A stretch of 64,000 bases of DNA from Psococerastis gibbosa (GCA_963971405.1 OZ020485.1:31329921-31393920), one strand, 5' to 3'; shown: positions 11,538 through 23,345, counted from the first letter of the stretch. Made by a program: numbers and translations. Notes: a model not told the origin generated them from the letters alone.

Positions 11538-14500
11538 GTTGAAACTAAAGATTGTCTCTGAGGATGTCTCGATATCCGTAATTCCTGAGACTGATATGGT
11601 CTAGTGGTCCAACTTTTAACCACGAAAAACAGGCCACATCAAGCTTCACTGCTGGCCGGGAATACTATTTTCAAGTCTTTTACAACAGGTCTTCTATATA
11701 CTAACGGCCATCATACCATTCGATCCAAGCAGATTGAACTTAGATTCATATTTAAAATGTTTTATTATTTATAATATATGTTAGTGATTTAGACCGAAGC
11801 CTTTACTCGTAGATGAGAAATCGTACTTTCTACTGGATCTTAAAATATATACAATACTATACTATATAATTCTACCATACTGGGGTAAAGAATTGTAGGC
11901 TATACTCGTTTTTCAACAGTCATTTGTCAATAGGCCTGCCATCAATCATGCTGACTACTGACATCAATGTGTCTTTTATTAATATCTGTAAAGCACTATG
12001 TTATACATACTTGCATGCCGCGATTTCAATTTCATAGCCTACTTCATGTAGTTGATAACATCAGTACCGTAATAGCCAGATTGGGGGTTTCTATAAAAAT
12101 AATCTTATTAAAAACAGTAATTTCTTGATGTAAAACTGCATTCCTAGGCCATGACACGTCTACTTCATTACAGGTGATTTAGCAGCGCGCCTACGTAAGT
12201 AATTCTTGGTTGCGCGGCCGTGCTGATTGGAGATGGAGGAAGGTGGTCACCTTATGCATTTTATGTACCGTAACTATAATAAATAATTTATCGCCTTATG
12301 GACTTGATACAGTATTCTTGCCAATAATTGAGTGTGTAGGTTGCGTATAGCAATTCTTGCCAGATCTAGTACCATGGCGCCAGCCTCCGCAACCTTAATG
12401 GCCAGCCTAAGTGCGGTACAACATAGATCTGCTCGTTGCAGGTCAGGGTTTTCCTCTTTGTTAGCCTATTGAAAAAATACTGAACACTCCGACTGTCGGA
12501 TAACATGTTGGACAGTTTTTTCCAGCACATTTCCGATGGAGAACTTGCAAAAAGTTGATCTGATCTGCGGTAAATGGTCGGGAGCTAGTTATCCTCACCT
12601 CACCATGAACTTGGAAGAGACTATTTAATTTTTTAAATTTTTCTTAATTTAATTTTATTTTTTATTTAATTTGGAATTCTACGTGCGCGTTTTTACGAGT
12701 TTCAACAACATAGCATAAAGTTTACATTTTAGCACAATTTAATTACAATCAGGGGCCTGGGAATTTTTGTTGTTGGAGGCAGAGTAGTTTTTTTTTCTAA
12801 TTTTAAGCTAAACACCTTCTGGTATTGGTAACTTACTGTGTAGGTACTTCAACAAAGGGCATTCAGACATCTTCTAATCATGATAATGTTTTAAACGCAT
12901 TAATGTTCACATACAACGAATACAATTTGTATTTTCCGCGCATTACTTTTTATTTATTATGGACAAATGGAATTGGAATAGACATAACACAATACAATCT
13001 TGTGCTTTTATTATATTTTATGGGGGGGGGGGGGGGTGAGAGGTTAAGGCCTTGAGAATGCATAAGTCAAAGAACTCTATTCGGCGGATTGGAGAATGTG
13101 TACGTTTTCTCATGATACATGGTAGCGGAGCATCATCATCGATTAAAAAAAGTCTGAAGTCCGAAAGACCCGGAGTGGGCCTGAAAACAGAATAAAAAAT
13201 TTAATTGTACTATTCTGTAGAAAACCTCTTCATGGAGCAAACAATTGAATTAAGAATTAATCAAATTCGGAAAGATATAAAAAACGGAATAGCTTGATAG
13301 GGCCAGGGAAAATATGTATAATTACTTAATTAGGTGCAGAAAAAATTAAATTTTTGCTTGGTGTACCCCATTAATATATTGACCTATTTATTAGAATCGA
13401 TGGGTGTATTTAATGTCAATCGGCGAGTCTTGTGATTGACCGAGTAACCTCCAAATGCATGAGTCTGACACGGCTGATTGTTGACCTGTCTCCACCCCGG
13501 CGAGTCCAGCCATTCCCAGTGACGCAGCAACTCGTGCAATAGCCTCGGTTAGAGAGCCCTCAGCCAAGAGACCCGTCCAAAATCACAATATCGTCTACCG
13601 AATTTTTTTTTTAGTTTTCCTTTATTGCATTTCGTCCACTACGAATTGCTTAGGCAATTTTTTCGTTCGTGATTACGAAATTTTCAATTTTTAAAACGAA
13701 TATGACAAGCTACGTTTTCTTGACATGATACGGTATTGGCTTCGATGGCAAAGTGGTAGAGTATTACACAACATGCGATTGGAGACGTGTCGTAACTCGT
13801 AACCTTAGCGGATGCATTCATTAAATTTGTTTGTATGCGATTAACCTTTTTTAAAAAGCAAAAACAAAAAACGAGCATGTTTAATAGTTCATACAGTCCA
13901 TTTTCCGATCTGATACATACATGATACGTATTATAAGTACAATATATCGTGCATGCCGGCTGGGAGTCTGGGACTTCTACAGTTCTATACCCCTAATGTC
14001 TTTCTGATTTGACGATTTTACATGAAATTTATTTAAAAGTAAGGTACCGTTCCTACTGTATGAGTAACCCCATTATTATTACACATACAAATGGTTTGAA
14101 AACTACAATATACATATATCATCATTTCGTTTTTAGACAATATCACAGACAAAATAACTAATAACTAATCTTTCTTTGCAATAATAATTACGTATTACGG
14201 TATTAGACATCATCTCACCAGCTTGACCCTGAAGCCCATCCATTTAGGCTGTGAGGGCTGCCCTTCATTAATAAAGGGGTGCCATGGTTATACTGTAATA
14301 TGCAATTCAGAATTACCGGTCCGTTCAAAACCCAACGCCATTCATTCACCTGTCTGTGGCGCGTCTTTCACTTGAGAAATCTCTAAACACGAGTGCTCCA
14401 GTCTTGACTCTTGAGTGGGATGAAGATGAGCGGAACTCCTGGGGAGAAGCATTGCCCTCCAAAATTCTGGATAAGTCGTTTACACAAAAAGGCCTACTTA

Positions 14501-15780
14501 GTCAATGAGAAGTGGCCGGTCGGTGTGAACTGGAGATAATGCTGTAATTACCAGGCGAAATAATGAACACTTTGTCTGCGGGAGTGTGGGAACAAGTCCT
14601 ACCGCACTATCAGCTGTGTCTGTCGACATTCTTATATACCATACCTTCAACGATATTCAATCTTCCTTTGTAGTCTGATGATAATTATTACTAATAATAT
14701 ACTGTAGTCAAAGTGAACAATTGAACGTAGAAGACCCCCACCAAAGTCACATTAGACTTAAATATTACTCTTCAGTTTGTGGTGACTGCATCTAATAATC
14801 TAAATCTAATAGCCTTATGAGGCTGTTAGGTGGCACCGCCTTAGGTGCTAAAACTGTCGAAAGGAGATTATTTTCTGAGTTTTATATAATTGTTTCGGGC
14901 ACAAATATAGTAATTATGAGGACCTAAAGGCTACAGAGTTGCCGCCATGAATTTAAAATGTCTTCCCTGAGTTGTCCTTAAATCCAGAGGAATGACACAC
15001 TTCTTCCGTCAAATCAAAATACCGCATAATGCCACCAGCGGGTTCAAGTGGCTTGCTGAAAAAAAAATATGTACTGATCACCGCGTAACCTATTGAATAT
15101 GTCTTCAAAATTGACCATTCCATGGAACAATTTTTCAGAACTAATCTCCCCCCCCCCCCTCCGTCGGAAACGTAGGAGTTCGTTTCAACAATAATGATGT
15201 TATAATTTATTAATAAAAGTTTAAAGCTTTTCTTTGCTGCAACCCTGCTGTGCCTTTTACAAATTAATGAGCAGAATTAAATATGTCAGAATAAACCCCA
15301 ATACTGAATTAAGCAGAAGTGCAAAATGCGTTGGAAATCCAAAATAATAAATTGATCCTCGGCTATATTTTTGATGAGTTAAAAAATTTTTTCTCCCTTA
15401 GTTTTAGACAAATTATTTATTATTCTTAACTCTTATTCTTATTCCAAAGTTGAAACCTGTACATTTTAATGCTTATTTGTATTTCATTCAATTATAAGAC
15501 TATGCATTTTGCATTGTATTCCAGTAATTTATTAATTTGAATTTCCCACGCATTTTGCACTCTAAAAAAAAAATCAATTGTGGTTTATTGAGAATATTTG
15601 AATCCTATTCCCGGTGTTGAGTTAATCTGTAAACAGAATAGTAGGGGTGTTGAGATACTCAAATTACAGTATGAGTATGGCATTTTGTTCGAAAATTGTT
15701 GGAATCCAACCGATGGAGGTTATAAAAACTCGCTCCTGTGGGCCGATTATGGCGATTGGTATTAACTTACTCCTGCAGCC
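11538..15780. other. No recognisable gene, about 4.2 kb
   Basis: AT-rich sequence. Items noted: a 16-G run at about 13021; a possible decayed hAT left terminus CAGGGGCCTGGGAATTTTTG near 12750 with the G run at 13021 as its other side; an 11-base C run near 15147; and a short minus-strand frame at 13684-13878 without a domain. Bases 15700-15780 begin the composite inverted region described next. Confidence 0.4.
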
Positions 15781-15992
15781 TGTAGCCTGATCGAGGAGAT
15801 TATAATACCGGGGTTAAATAAATACCCTAGGATTATAACTGTAAACAAACAAATTTTGAATAGCACTTTCCATTATAAAATTATCTTGTTTACCAGGGGA
15901 TTAAATAAATACCGGTATTATAATCGCCTCAATCAGACTGCTGGAGTTAGTTAAAACTGTAAACAAACCAATTTTGACTAGCACTTTCCATT

Positions 15993-16092
15993 GGCGCAAA
16001 TTACACCGACCTCGCATTTGATAGTGATCCAGATATGCTACCACGTCAATATCTGGATCACTATCAAATGCGAGGTCGGTGTAATTTGCGCC
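15993..16092. mobile_element. Perfect palindromic MITE, 100 bp, TSD ATT
   Basis: Left arm 15993-16036 (starts GGCGCAAATTACACCGACC) and right arm 16049-16092 are perfect 44-bp complements; the loop is GCTACCACGTCA. It is flanked by ATT on both sides, and the upstream paralogous sequence at 15861-15890 shows the same site without the insertion (CACTTTCCATTATAAAATTA), which fixes the boundaries exactly. The loop and ACCGACCTCGCATT are shared with the larger foldbacks. Confidence 0.9.
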
Positions 16093-16137
16093 ATTGTAAA
16101 ATTATCTTGTTTACATTTTTAATACCAGGGTATTATC

Positions 16138-16431
16138 ATCCCGTGGCTGGAGACTGTTATCAATATGGCTGCTAGTGTAGCCTGCACAAGATAAGTACGC
16201 AATTTGGCGGAGAAAATAGCCTGCACAAGCTAAGTAAAGAGTTCTTGACCGCGTCCAGGTATCCCTTCAGCTATACTGCAATGTGTAAGACTTTGATATT
16301 TTTTGCGTTGGTACTTATCTCTGATATATTATGGTTATATGGTATATACATATATATGGTTATATTATGCTTAACGGGTGCCTCGTAAGGCATATTATGG
16401 CTCCCGCCGCTCCAGTTAATATATTTCTATG
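16138..16431 (+). repeat. 294-bp repeat, forward copy
   Basis: Begins CATCCCGTGGCTGGAGAC and ends CCAGTTAATATATTTCTATG. The reverse-oriented copy is at 56106-56393, roughly 88 percent identical by eye with small indels. This copy lies 98 bp before the first coding exon, the other within the downstream intron. Confidence 0.9.
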
Positions 16432-16510
16432 GGTATTATATTAACCCCGGTATGATAATCTCCATGATCGGGCCGCTGATAAGATTATCATCATCGTACC
16501 AGAACTCCAA

Positions 16511-16529
16511 GGTGTTTTTTTTATTGCAG
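16511..16529 (+). other. lft: Probable 3' splice acceptor before first coding exon
   Basis: GGTGTTTTTTTTATTGCAG, a pyrimidine-rich tract ending in AG, 22 bases before the earliest possible start codon. This implies an untranslated exon further upstream. The alternative is that transcription starts nearby and the AG is not used; no TATA box or initiator was evident. Confidence 0.5.
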
Positions 16530-16551
16530 GTGCACAAATGTGGTGGGGTGA

Positions 16552-16723
16552 ATGGTGGACTGTATGATGAAGACTGCCCCCGCGGCACCCCCCGCCCTGC
16601 CCGGCGGCTCCCTCTGCAATGGCGGCGCCTTGCTGCCGGACGCGCGCGCCAAGCAAGTCCTCAAGGAGGCCGTCGACGCCGTTGTCAACAGCTTCGCCAA
16701 ACACACCCAGGGCTATGGCAGAG
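16552..16723 (+). CDS. lft: LIX1/lowfat family protein, first coding exon
   Basis: N-terminal 57 codons plus one base of a LIX1-family protein. Drosophila Lowfat binds the intracellular domains of the cadherins Fat and Dachsous and stabilises them; vertebrate LIX1 has been linked to Hippo/YAP signalling (family knowledge). The reading begins MVDCMMKTAP, then a Pro/Gly/Ala-rich stretch, then a predicted helix including VLKEAVDAVVNSFAKHTQ and ending GYGR, which matches my recollection of LIX1L. An in-frame TGA at 16549-16551 means translation starts at 16552 or at the ATGs at 16564 or 16567; 16567 has A at -3 and may be preferred. The donor is GAG|GTTAGT at 16724. An acceptor-like pyrimidine tract ending in AG at 16528-16529 suggests an upstream non-coding exon. 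The exon is much richer in GC than its flanks. A foldback MITE lies 67 bp downstream. Confidence 0.86.
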
Positions 16724-16790
16724 GTTAGTACGAACAGTAAATACCTGGGAACCTCAACATATTCTAATTCTAAGTCATAAATGTTGCTTT

Positions 16791-17171
16791 GGCGCCCATT
16801 CCATTGACCGGCTAGGGCTATTTCCTAAAACAGTGACGTGGTAGCAGACATTCAAGACTTAGGTCGCGTTTCCACCGATCTGGCATTGCAGAATGCAAAT
16901 GACATTGACGGAAATTAGAATTTTTCATTTTATAGAAATCTATTAAAATGTTTGTACTTAACATATCCCATGACGCCATTTTTTTAATTTTAGTTTGTTT
17001 GTGATTTTACTCTATGATCATTGATCAATTTTAACTATGGCATAGAGGAAAATAAACATTTCCGTCAATTCTGCAATGCGAGGTCGGTGGAAACTCAGCT
17101 TAAGTCTTGAATGTCTGCTACCACGTCACCGTTTTTGGAAATAGCCCTAGCCGGTCAATGGAATGGGCACC
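16791..17171. mobile_element. PIF/Harbinger-like foldback MITE, copy 1, TSD TTT
   Basis: 381 bp. The ends GGCGCCCATTCCATTGACC and GGTCAATGGAATGGGCACC start inverted arms about 160 bp long, with modules AGTGACGTGGTAGCAGACAT, TTTCCACCGATCTGGCATTG and an A/T-rich centre around CTATGATCATTGATCAA. The 3-bp TSD TTT is at 16788-16790 and 17172-17174. Sister copies at 34846 and 56454 have TTA and TAT. No coding capacity. Confidence 0.9.
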
Positions 17172-17174
17172 TTT

Positions 17175-18221
17175 TGGAGCTGGGATAAATGGATCTCAAT
17201 AAAATAGTATCAGCAGCTTTTCGCCAGCATTCTGCTGACAGATCTGAACGTTGTCGGCACTCATCTGCCTTCAATCGGACCCAATTTAGCGTAAGGGCGT
17301 TGGATTCACTTTTAGGGTCGTTTCGTTACGCCCAACTTAACCATTTCACTATGCTAACAATTTTTCTATCAGCCAAATGGTCAGTAGAGAATTCATGACC
17401 AATGAACGTGTCTGATGATAATAATTAATTCATTTCCAGGAAAAAGAGAAGAGAAATGGTTAGTTTAATTGTAATTTGTAACTGGTTTAGAGAACTAGCC
17501 TGTTACTTGGATGGATTTCTTTTAACCTCTTATACTTGAGAGGTGTCTTTGTACAGTACTTACCTAGGCTAGTTTCAGAGGCAAATATCGTGTCAGCCAT
17601 CAATCTACTGCTTGTTGTAAGGAATTCAACTTGATTGCAAAAGAAAATTTCTCCTTTCTTTCTTGTAACGCCAACAGCTGACTTGCTCACCTGCTGTCGA
17701 TGGCATGTGGTAACAATGTCTTGGATGCCATCTGGATTCCAGTCATTTTTAACCGAGATGTCATTCACCTTCGTCCCTCAATATACTGGCCATGCTGAAG
17801 ACGTTCTAATTGCCTTATTTAAAGTAGTCTATGAGACATCATTTTTTGATACAACAAATCTTGAAATTTCATTGTATAGGCAAACTGTGTAAGTTACATC
17901 TTGCTATAACATCAACCTGCAGTAAACCTGAACAGTCATACCGAAAGGAAATTATTTTCCAAAACAATCTATGCAGCAAATTTGAAGAAGTTCCTAATGA
18001 ATGGAAGTTGGAAGCTAGAGACGTAACTTATGTCGTGTCAGTTGGAAGTTGCCATTGTTTTCGAGAACAGTGCACTTCTCAGTCTGGGATTTACGGGGAC
18101 GGATTTCCCACAGTTCCGTCGTGACGAGAATGAACTGATCTGCGCAACGGGCGTCTTCCATTTTGAAAGACGTGAAAAATAATATTGGAAGTACTGTACC
18201 GTATTTATTTCTTTTATTATT
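17175..18221. other. Intronic stretch between two repeats
   Basis: Apart from the minus-strand frames noted at 17564-17777 and 18015-18161, I see nothing assignable. It is less AT-rich and has longer open frames than most of the window, so it is either a decayed transposon body or nested exons. Confidence 0.35.
17564..17777 (-). CDS. Unassigned open frame with strong donor site
   Basis: On the minus strand a 71-codon frame runs from after a TGA at 17780-17778 to a near-ideal splice donor CTAG|GTAAGTACT at 17564/17563. It reads NDISVKNDWNPDGIQDIVT, then RKKGEIFFCNQVEFLTTSS and MADTIFAS. I do not recognise a family. No convincing acceptor precedes it. A further minus-strand frame at 18015-18161 starts MEDARCADQFILVTTELW and may belong to the same source. 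It could be an exon of a gene nested in the intron, a decayed transposon gene, or chance. Confidence 0.25.
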
Positions 18222-19071
18222 GCTTTCCAATTTATACGTAGTATAAGGAAAGCTTTGTGATGGTCGAAATTTTCGATTCCGAGATTTCAACAGATTTACG
18301 CGTTTTCAGGTCCCAGGAACCCAAAAAAGTGGTTTTTACGAAATGTCTGTCTGTCGCTCTGTCTGTCTGTTCGTCGATTTCCGGGCAAACTACTCGGTCG
18401 ATTTTGATAAAATTCGGCATGTTGGTTCACAAAAATCATACCTCGGGACCGTTTTTTTATTTGGGGCTAACTCAATTTGGGGGGGTTTTATTCTCAAAAA
18501 ACCCCCAAAAAACGTCTAAAAAAAATTATTTCTCAAAAACGGCTCGAACGATTTCATTTAAATTCTCGTAAATTGTAGTCGTTATTAATGTTGACAAAAT
18601 GCGGGGGGTCGCTTGCCCCTTGATAGTTTGCTTCTGGGGGTAAAAAAATAAAAATAACTAAATTTTAATGAAAAATGACTAAAAAATCATTTTTCTGTGA
18701 AACCTTTCTATCGCTGATTTCTACCTTCAGGCATGTTTTAGGTGTTAAATTGAGTAACGAAACCGGATATGTTGCTTTCCCAAAAAAATATTTGGTTTTG
18801 CACAAAAAATTAATTGTTGAAAAAATGATAGAAAATTCGCGCTCAAATGCATTGCGTGCCCTGCCATTATTGCTGTGTTGTAATTAATGTATTGGTCTGA
18901 CCTATCTAGAATTTACCTCACTTCCAGTGACGTCAGGTGGACAACCCCCCCCCCCCCCCATATATCGGAAATTTAACCACTGGAAAATTATTTACCATGA
19001 AATTACTCATATTCTCTATCTACTAATGTTGATAAATTGGAAAGCATGTTCGAGTAAACTCGGACCGGTTC
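18222..19071 (+). repeat. 850-bp dispersed repeat, copy 2
   Basis: Starts GCTTTCCAATTTATACGTAG and ends ACTCGGACCGGTTC. It is flanked by TATTATT at 18215-18221 and 19072-19078, a candidate 7-bp TSD. Near the right end ATAAATTGGAAAGC is an inverted copy of the start. It contains a GTCT microsatellite, a run of C at 18945-18959 and TGACGTCAGGTGGACAA. It has no coding frame; class unresolved (read in reverse it ends in an A-rich tail, which would suit a retroposon). Confidence 0.8.
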
Positions 19072-19600
19072 TATTATTTAAGCGCGAGTCCCTGTTTGGA
19101 ATTTGCGCTAGGAAGTTGGACGTTTACCTATTAATATCTATGCCCGTTGGACCGTGCCCCCCCCCCCCCTACTTTACACCCTTGTCCGGTGTGGCAAAGG
19201 TATCTGCATCGTAGTACCTTTTAGTTGGCAATTACAGTGTTTGCGATTGTTTTTAGATAGTTCCACTTCCACAATAAACCTTACATCAAAGTGATGCATT
19301 GACCCCCCCCCCCCCCGCCCCACTACGATATTGGTTCTTGAATGTTTGTTCGTAACTGAAGAGAAAGAAGGGCAGTGTGGGACAGTAGAGCCAGTTCTGT
19401 TGTACAAATCGTCCGGAGCAGACGAAACATTTAAAAAATTAACTTTTGGATTTGTAAAAGTTATAATAAAGGCAACAAGATGAAAATAAAGTTAATTTGT
19501 TTTCTTTCGATTTTACAATCAAAAACATTTTTGCTGGCAAAAAGCCCTTGGAAGCTGGAGCACAGATACATGGTGTCATGCAAAAGTGAGGACATGCTAC
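19072..19600. other. Decayed TIR remnants and C runs, no gene
   Basis: A C run at 19157-19169 is followed by CCTACTTTACACCCTTG, a likely right terminus of a hAT-type element whose partner I do not find. Another C run is at 19303-19316. No recognisable coding sequence. Confidence 0.4.
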
Positions 19601-19619
19601 GTAGAAAATTAGCACCTGA

Positions 19620-19940
19620 AAATTTGTTGTTTTTATTGACTTTTAATTTTTTAATTAATGTAAGTTGTAGTCACTTGTAGAAGACTACTTTATGCATCCC
19701 ATAATAGAAAATATTGCATTTTTGTTACCTTAGTTTTTTTATAAAAACCATTGGGAACTAAAATTTCGCGTAATCTAGGATATTTGGAAAACTACAAAAC
19801 CGAAAAGTAAAAATGCCTGATTATATATTACGATGCACGAAGTAGTCTTCTACAAGTCAAATTTTTAATAACTTGCTGAGTTAATGAAATAAAAAATGAA
19901 AAGTATTTGGGGTGCCAATTTTCTACATAGCATAATTCTC
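19620..19940. mobile_element. Foldback element, family TTAAGAGTGTACAG, diverged copy
   Basis: Contains the paired subterminal blocks TTGTAGAAGACTACTTTATG (near 19674) and GAAGTAGTCTTCTACAA (near 19839), and the outer block TGGGGTGCCAATTTTCTAC on the right, as in the copies at 9.8 and 60.9 kb. Termini are decayed. Confidence 0.65.
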
Positions 19941-20245
19941 TTGAAAGTGTCACCACAAATTCCATCACACGAACCTAGAATGTTTCTCATATCATACAAG
20001 TGAGAATCACTATGGGCACTGGTAAACATGATCTAAATAATTCTGGGATGACTATTGCCCACGACTGGCATCCAGAAGGCGGAAGCAAAAGGAGCAATTA
20101 CTTTTGGCCAGGTGGATTCGGACGGCATATAACCAGCAATTGTGATTACTGCTCTGGCCCCACGATTCAGTCTGATTGCGAGGTTCACCCCCTTTGGGAC
20201 TTTCACCCATATCTCCTCGTGCTTGGATAAAAATACGGGGGTCAT

Positions 20246-20474
20246 CAGTGGCGGCGCTACGGGGGTGCCCGAGGGGGCCTGGCCCCCCAACAGGTTCTCC
20301 GGCCCCTCCATGGCCCCCCCACTTTTGAGATATTGTACATGTTGTTCAATTGCAGAATTATTGAACGCTATACCTACCCCCAATGAAAAATGTTTTGTTT
20401 TTTCATTGGCCCCCCCAGATAGAAGTCATGCCCCCCTTGGCCCCACCACCTTTAAATTTCTAGCGCCGCCACTG
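20246..20474. mobile_element. hAT-type MITE with perfect 14-bp TIR
   Basis: 229 bp bounded by CAGTGGCGGCGCTA and its exact complement TAGCGCCGCCACTG. The 8-bp TSD GGGGTCAT lies at 20238-20245 and 20475-20482. G/C-rich subterminal runs sit just inside both ends and the centre is AT-rich. The exact TIR and TSD indicate a well-preserved insertion. Several frames read across it, but they are non-coding. Confidence 0.93.
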
Positions 20475-20482
20475 GGGGTCAT

Positions 20483-22304
20483 TAGTTTGACAATATATAT
20501 TAGCAGTAGGACTGGGGGTGTGTGGAATGTGGATGGCATCGCGCCGACTCGCCCAAATACGAGTAAAGTAAGCTAGTTGCTTCCAGTCGGCGAGAAATTG
20601 TATAAATCCTGGGTTTGTTCATCATCGTCCTTGTGGTCCGGGAAATTGTGTTAGGGCGTTAATTATTGGCTCTTGGATCGTTAAATCGTTTCTTATCATT
20701 ACTTAAATTGTCCCTAATAAATAACGGTAACGTTCTTTAGCGCACAGCTTCAAGCCCGCGGGGTTAGCGCAAAACCAAATGATGGGTTTGATAAGATTAG
20801 AAAGGTTATTTAAATTCAGCGGGGTTTTGACTAAAGGACTGCAGACGAAAAATAATTATTTACAGTTTCATGTCTCAGTTCATATTATACAATAGTACGG
20901 AAAAAACAGTTCACGAAATGTGCGACATTATGAACTTTACTACCTTGCACAGTATTACAAGTTATAGTGAAATTATATATTATAGGTATATTCAGTAAAG
21001 AAACTGATTCAATACTCATCTCACTCCGCTTCACCTTTTCGTCTCTCACCACCCACAGAAAAGTCTACCCAGAACATTGCCAATTTAGTCGCTCAGAAAC
21101 ACAGAATAATTGCACATAATTGCCAGCGCTTACAATAGTTTGAGGTTGTCCAGGCGGAAATAATTGTAGTAACAAGAAGCAGTCTTTCCCAAGGAAAAAT
21201 TAAATTTTACGATGCAATCTTTTTATTTCCTTCAACTCACTTCTTTCATATTCACCCTGGCAGCAAGAAATTACTTTAAGGCAATGTACCTAATTGACCA
21301 CGTGACGTAGGGTTCTCCTTGAATTAACTTCCGGTATGCGCTCCGACCCCCTTCAATTTACACAGGTAGCGCGACTAATTACGTATGCTACATAAACTTA
21401 TACTTTTATCGTTTTATGACCCTTTACATAGGCTTTTTACTCCGGAATCTTCTTCCTTGAACTCTTGTGCACTCATGTCTACTATATTCTATTAGATACT
21501 TGTGTACATGCAGTGAATTTATTATCCGCAGCAAAACTTAAATTCGAACTTTTTGTATCGTAAATTCTTCTTTAAATGCCTATTCTATCGAAGATTGGCG
21601 ATCATCATAGCAATTCGGGCCTTGGAGACTGCTGCTCTGAAAAGGGAAGTCGTGCTCTTGCCAAACCGTGGGGTTTTCTACTAGGATGTTCTGCTTTTGC
21701 TGGGAGCCCTCAGTCCTTCTATCTTCCCTTGGATTATTACACGTAGAAGGCGATACTTTTCGTTCCGAAGTATGTTAATTTCCGTTTCTTAACTGTCATC
21801 AGCAACTCGGTTTCTGAACCCGTTCACAGCATTAAGGATATCTCCAGGACATGCGAAGCATTCGTCTGTATACCCATCCGTCCGATTTGCTATTTAGTTA
21901 TAGTTAAAACTCAGTCACTTTCTGAACCCGTTCTCTGTCGGTGGTCCTGACCCCTGAGCTATATTGTACACGGCCAAGGCGTGTATATAAAATCTGGAGC
22001 CAAGACCAGAACTTCTCGCTGCGGGCAGAGGCCCGGAATGACGTTGAATTCTGCCAACCAACCCGTTTACTTCTCACTGTACGAGTAGACCCGAACATCA
22101 ATTAACATTAGTTAAGTTCGGGAGCCCCCCCCCCCCTTAAATGCGCCAATGGTACATGGTACAATGAGGTATAGCCTCCCTACTGTATAGAGTTGTACAG
22201 ATTAATACAGTACTACGTATTATCTATCAATGTACTCCTAATCCTATGATGAGACTGACTACTTATTTATAGGTTACCGATAACCGAGACTAGAGGAAAA
22301 TCTG
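20483..22304. other. No recognisable gene
   Basis: Mixed AT-rich sequence with short frames lacking known domains. A run of about 12 C near 22126 may mark another lost element end. Confidence 0.4.
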
Positions 22305-22378
22305 GACTTGGCGGGGTTCGAACCCACGATCTACGTCTTGCCAAGTCAATTTAATGACCGCATCATCTATATTATAAT
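22305..22378 (-). mobile_element. tRNA-like SINE head (fragment)
   Basis: On the minus strand: TAGATGATGCGGTCATTAAA, then GCAAGACGTAGATCGTGG and GGTTCGAACCCCGCCAAGTC. The B box GGTTCGAACCC is intact and a poor A box lies upstream at about the right distance. The molecule does not fold as a standard tRNA in full, so a retroposon remnant is more likely than a gene. Confidence 0.5.
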
Positions 22379-22904
22379 ACAAATGAATGTCGATGTTACA
22401 AGATACACATATTACGTAATTTGGGGCCCCAAAACAGTCACGATGTCTAAGCATTATAACAGTTTGATGGGTTTCGTGAGGAGATACAATACTATATCTA
22501 TGTCTTAAAAGCAATGTTAACATACTGCGTGTCAGAGGCCATATAAAATTATTATGTACCTACCTACTTAAGTTGTAGCATATATCAGATCGAAAACGTT
22601 CGTGACAAAATGAAAAGTACACTTTTAGACCATTAGGCTATTGTGTAGATTGCGGAGTATGCATACTGAACGTATACCTACCGATTTATCGGAGGCACTT
22701 TTATGGGAAGAAACACATTAAAAAACAATAAACTCAACTTTCTGACTAAATTATTCTTCCACACTTTTGTTAATGATTATTCGACCTGTAGCGAGTATTA
22801 ACGTAAAATATTAACTTATCTGGGAATAAGTTTAAATTATCCTAAATAAACTACAATGAATGTAAATTGACTTTCAATAATTACAGCGAATTAAGAATTA
22901 GTAT

Positions 22905-22929
22905 TATATATATATATATATATATATAT
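22905..22929. repeat. TA microsatellite
   Basis: About 12 uninterrupted TA units. Confidence 0.95.
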
Positions 22930-23298
22930 GCATATATTATAGTATAAATAATTAGATTACATGGCAGTTCTTGCCGAAAGCGCTCAGGGTTTTATACTAA
23001 CACAAGTGGGTTTCTTAGACAAAGTTAATTTCTTAACGATTATTTGGGTTCTACTAATTCGGGTTGTTATAACAAGTTTTTCTAAAACTCTAAGTTTTTG
23101 TTGTTGTTTGTTTATTTATATATATTATAGTATCTATGCTTGCTTAAGTCATGCTTTTGCCTGTTTCATTGCGTCAATGGTCTCAGCTTGCCCATTATCG
23201 TGTGTAGCTGCCAGCCGGTGTAGGTTGACATCGAGGACATATACCAGTTTGGCAATGGCTAAAAATTCATACGGAAACAATATAAATAATATCTGAAA

Positions 23299-23345
23299 TC
23301 CATGGGGTCGTTGACATTGGACAAGGGCCTATGAATAGGCTTAGG
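23299..23345 (+). repeat. Short dispersed repeat, copy 3
   Basis: CCATGGGGTCGTTGACATTG, then GACAAGGGCCTATGAATAGG, matching the copies near 190 and 1445. Confidence 0.45.

Larger units (their letters stand above)
15781..16475. repeat. Composite inverted-repeat region upstream of exon
   Basis: Outer ends are inverted: GAGGAGATTATAATACCGGG near 15793 and CCCGGTATGATAATCTCC near 16445. A third copy of this end, inverted, occurs near 15910-15940 (ACCGGTATTATAATCGCC). Between them are two direct copies of GTAAACAAAC.AATTTTGA.TAGCACTTTCCATT, the second interrupted by the palindrome at 15993-16092, followed by the 294-bp block at 16138-16431. A related fragment lies at 26204-26280. Confidence 0.6.

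Noticed and set aside
16452-16844. 130-codon plus-strand frame across the first coding exon
   Set aside because: It is in the wrong frame; the family match and phase agreement lie in the frame starting at 16552.
20033-20576. Frames of 116 and 144 codons on opposite strands
   Set aside because: Both run through a 229-bp hAT-type MITE; composition reflects the G/C runs.
22305-22378. Possible tRNA gene on the minus strand
   Set aside because: B box is good, but no full cloverleaf forms and no terminator follows; treated as a SINE head.
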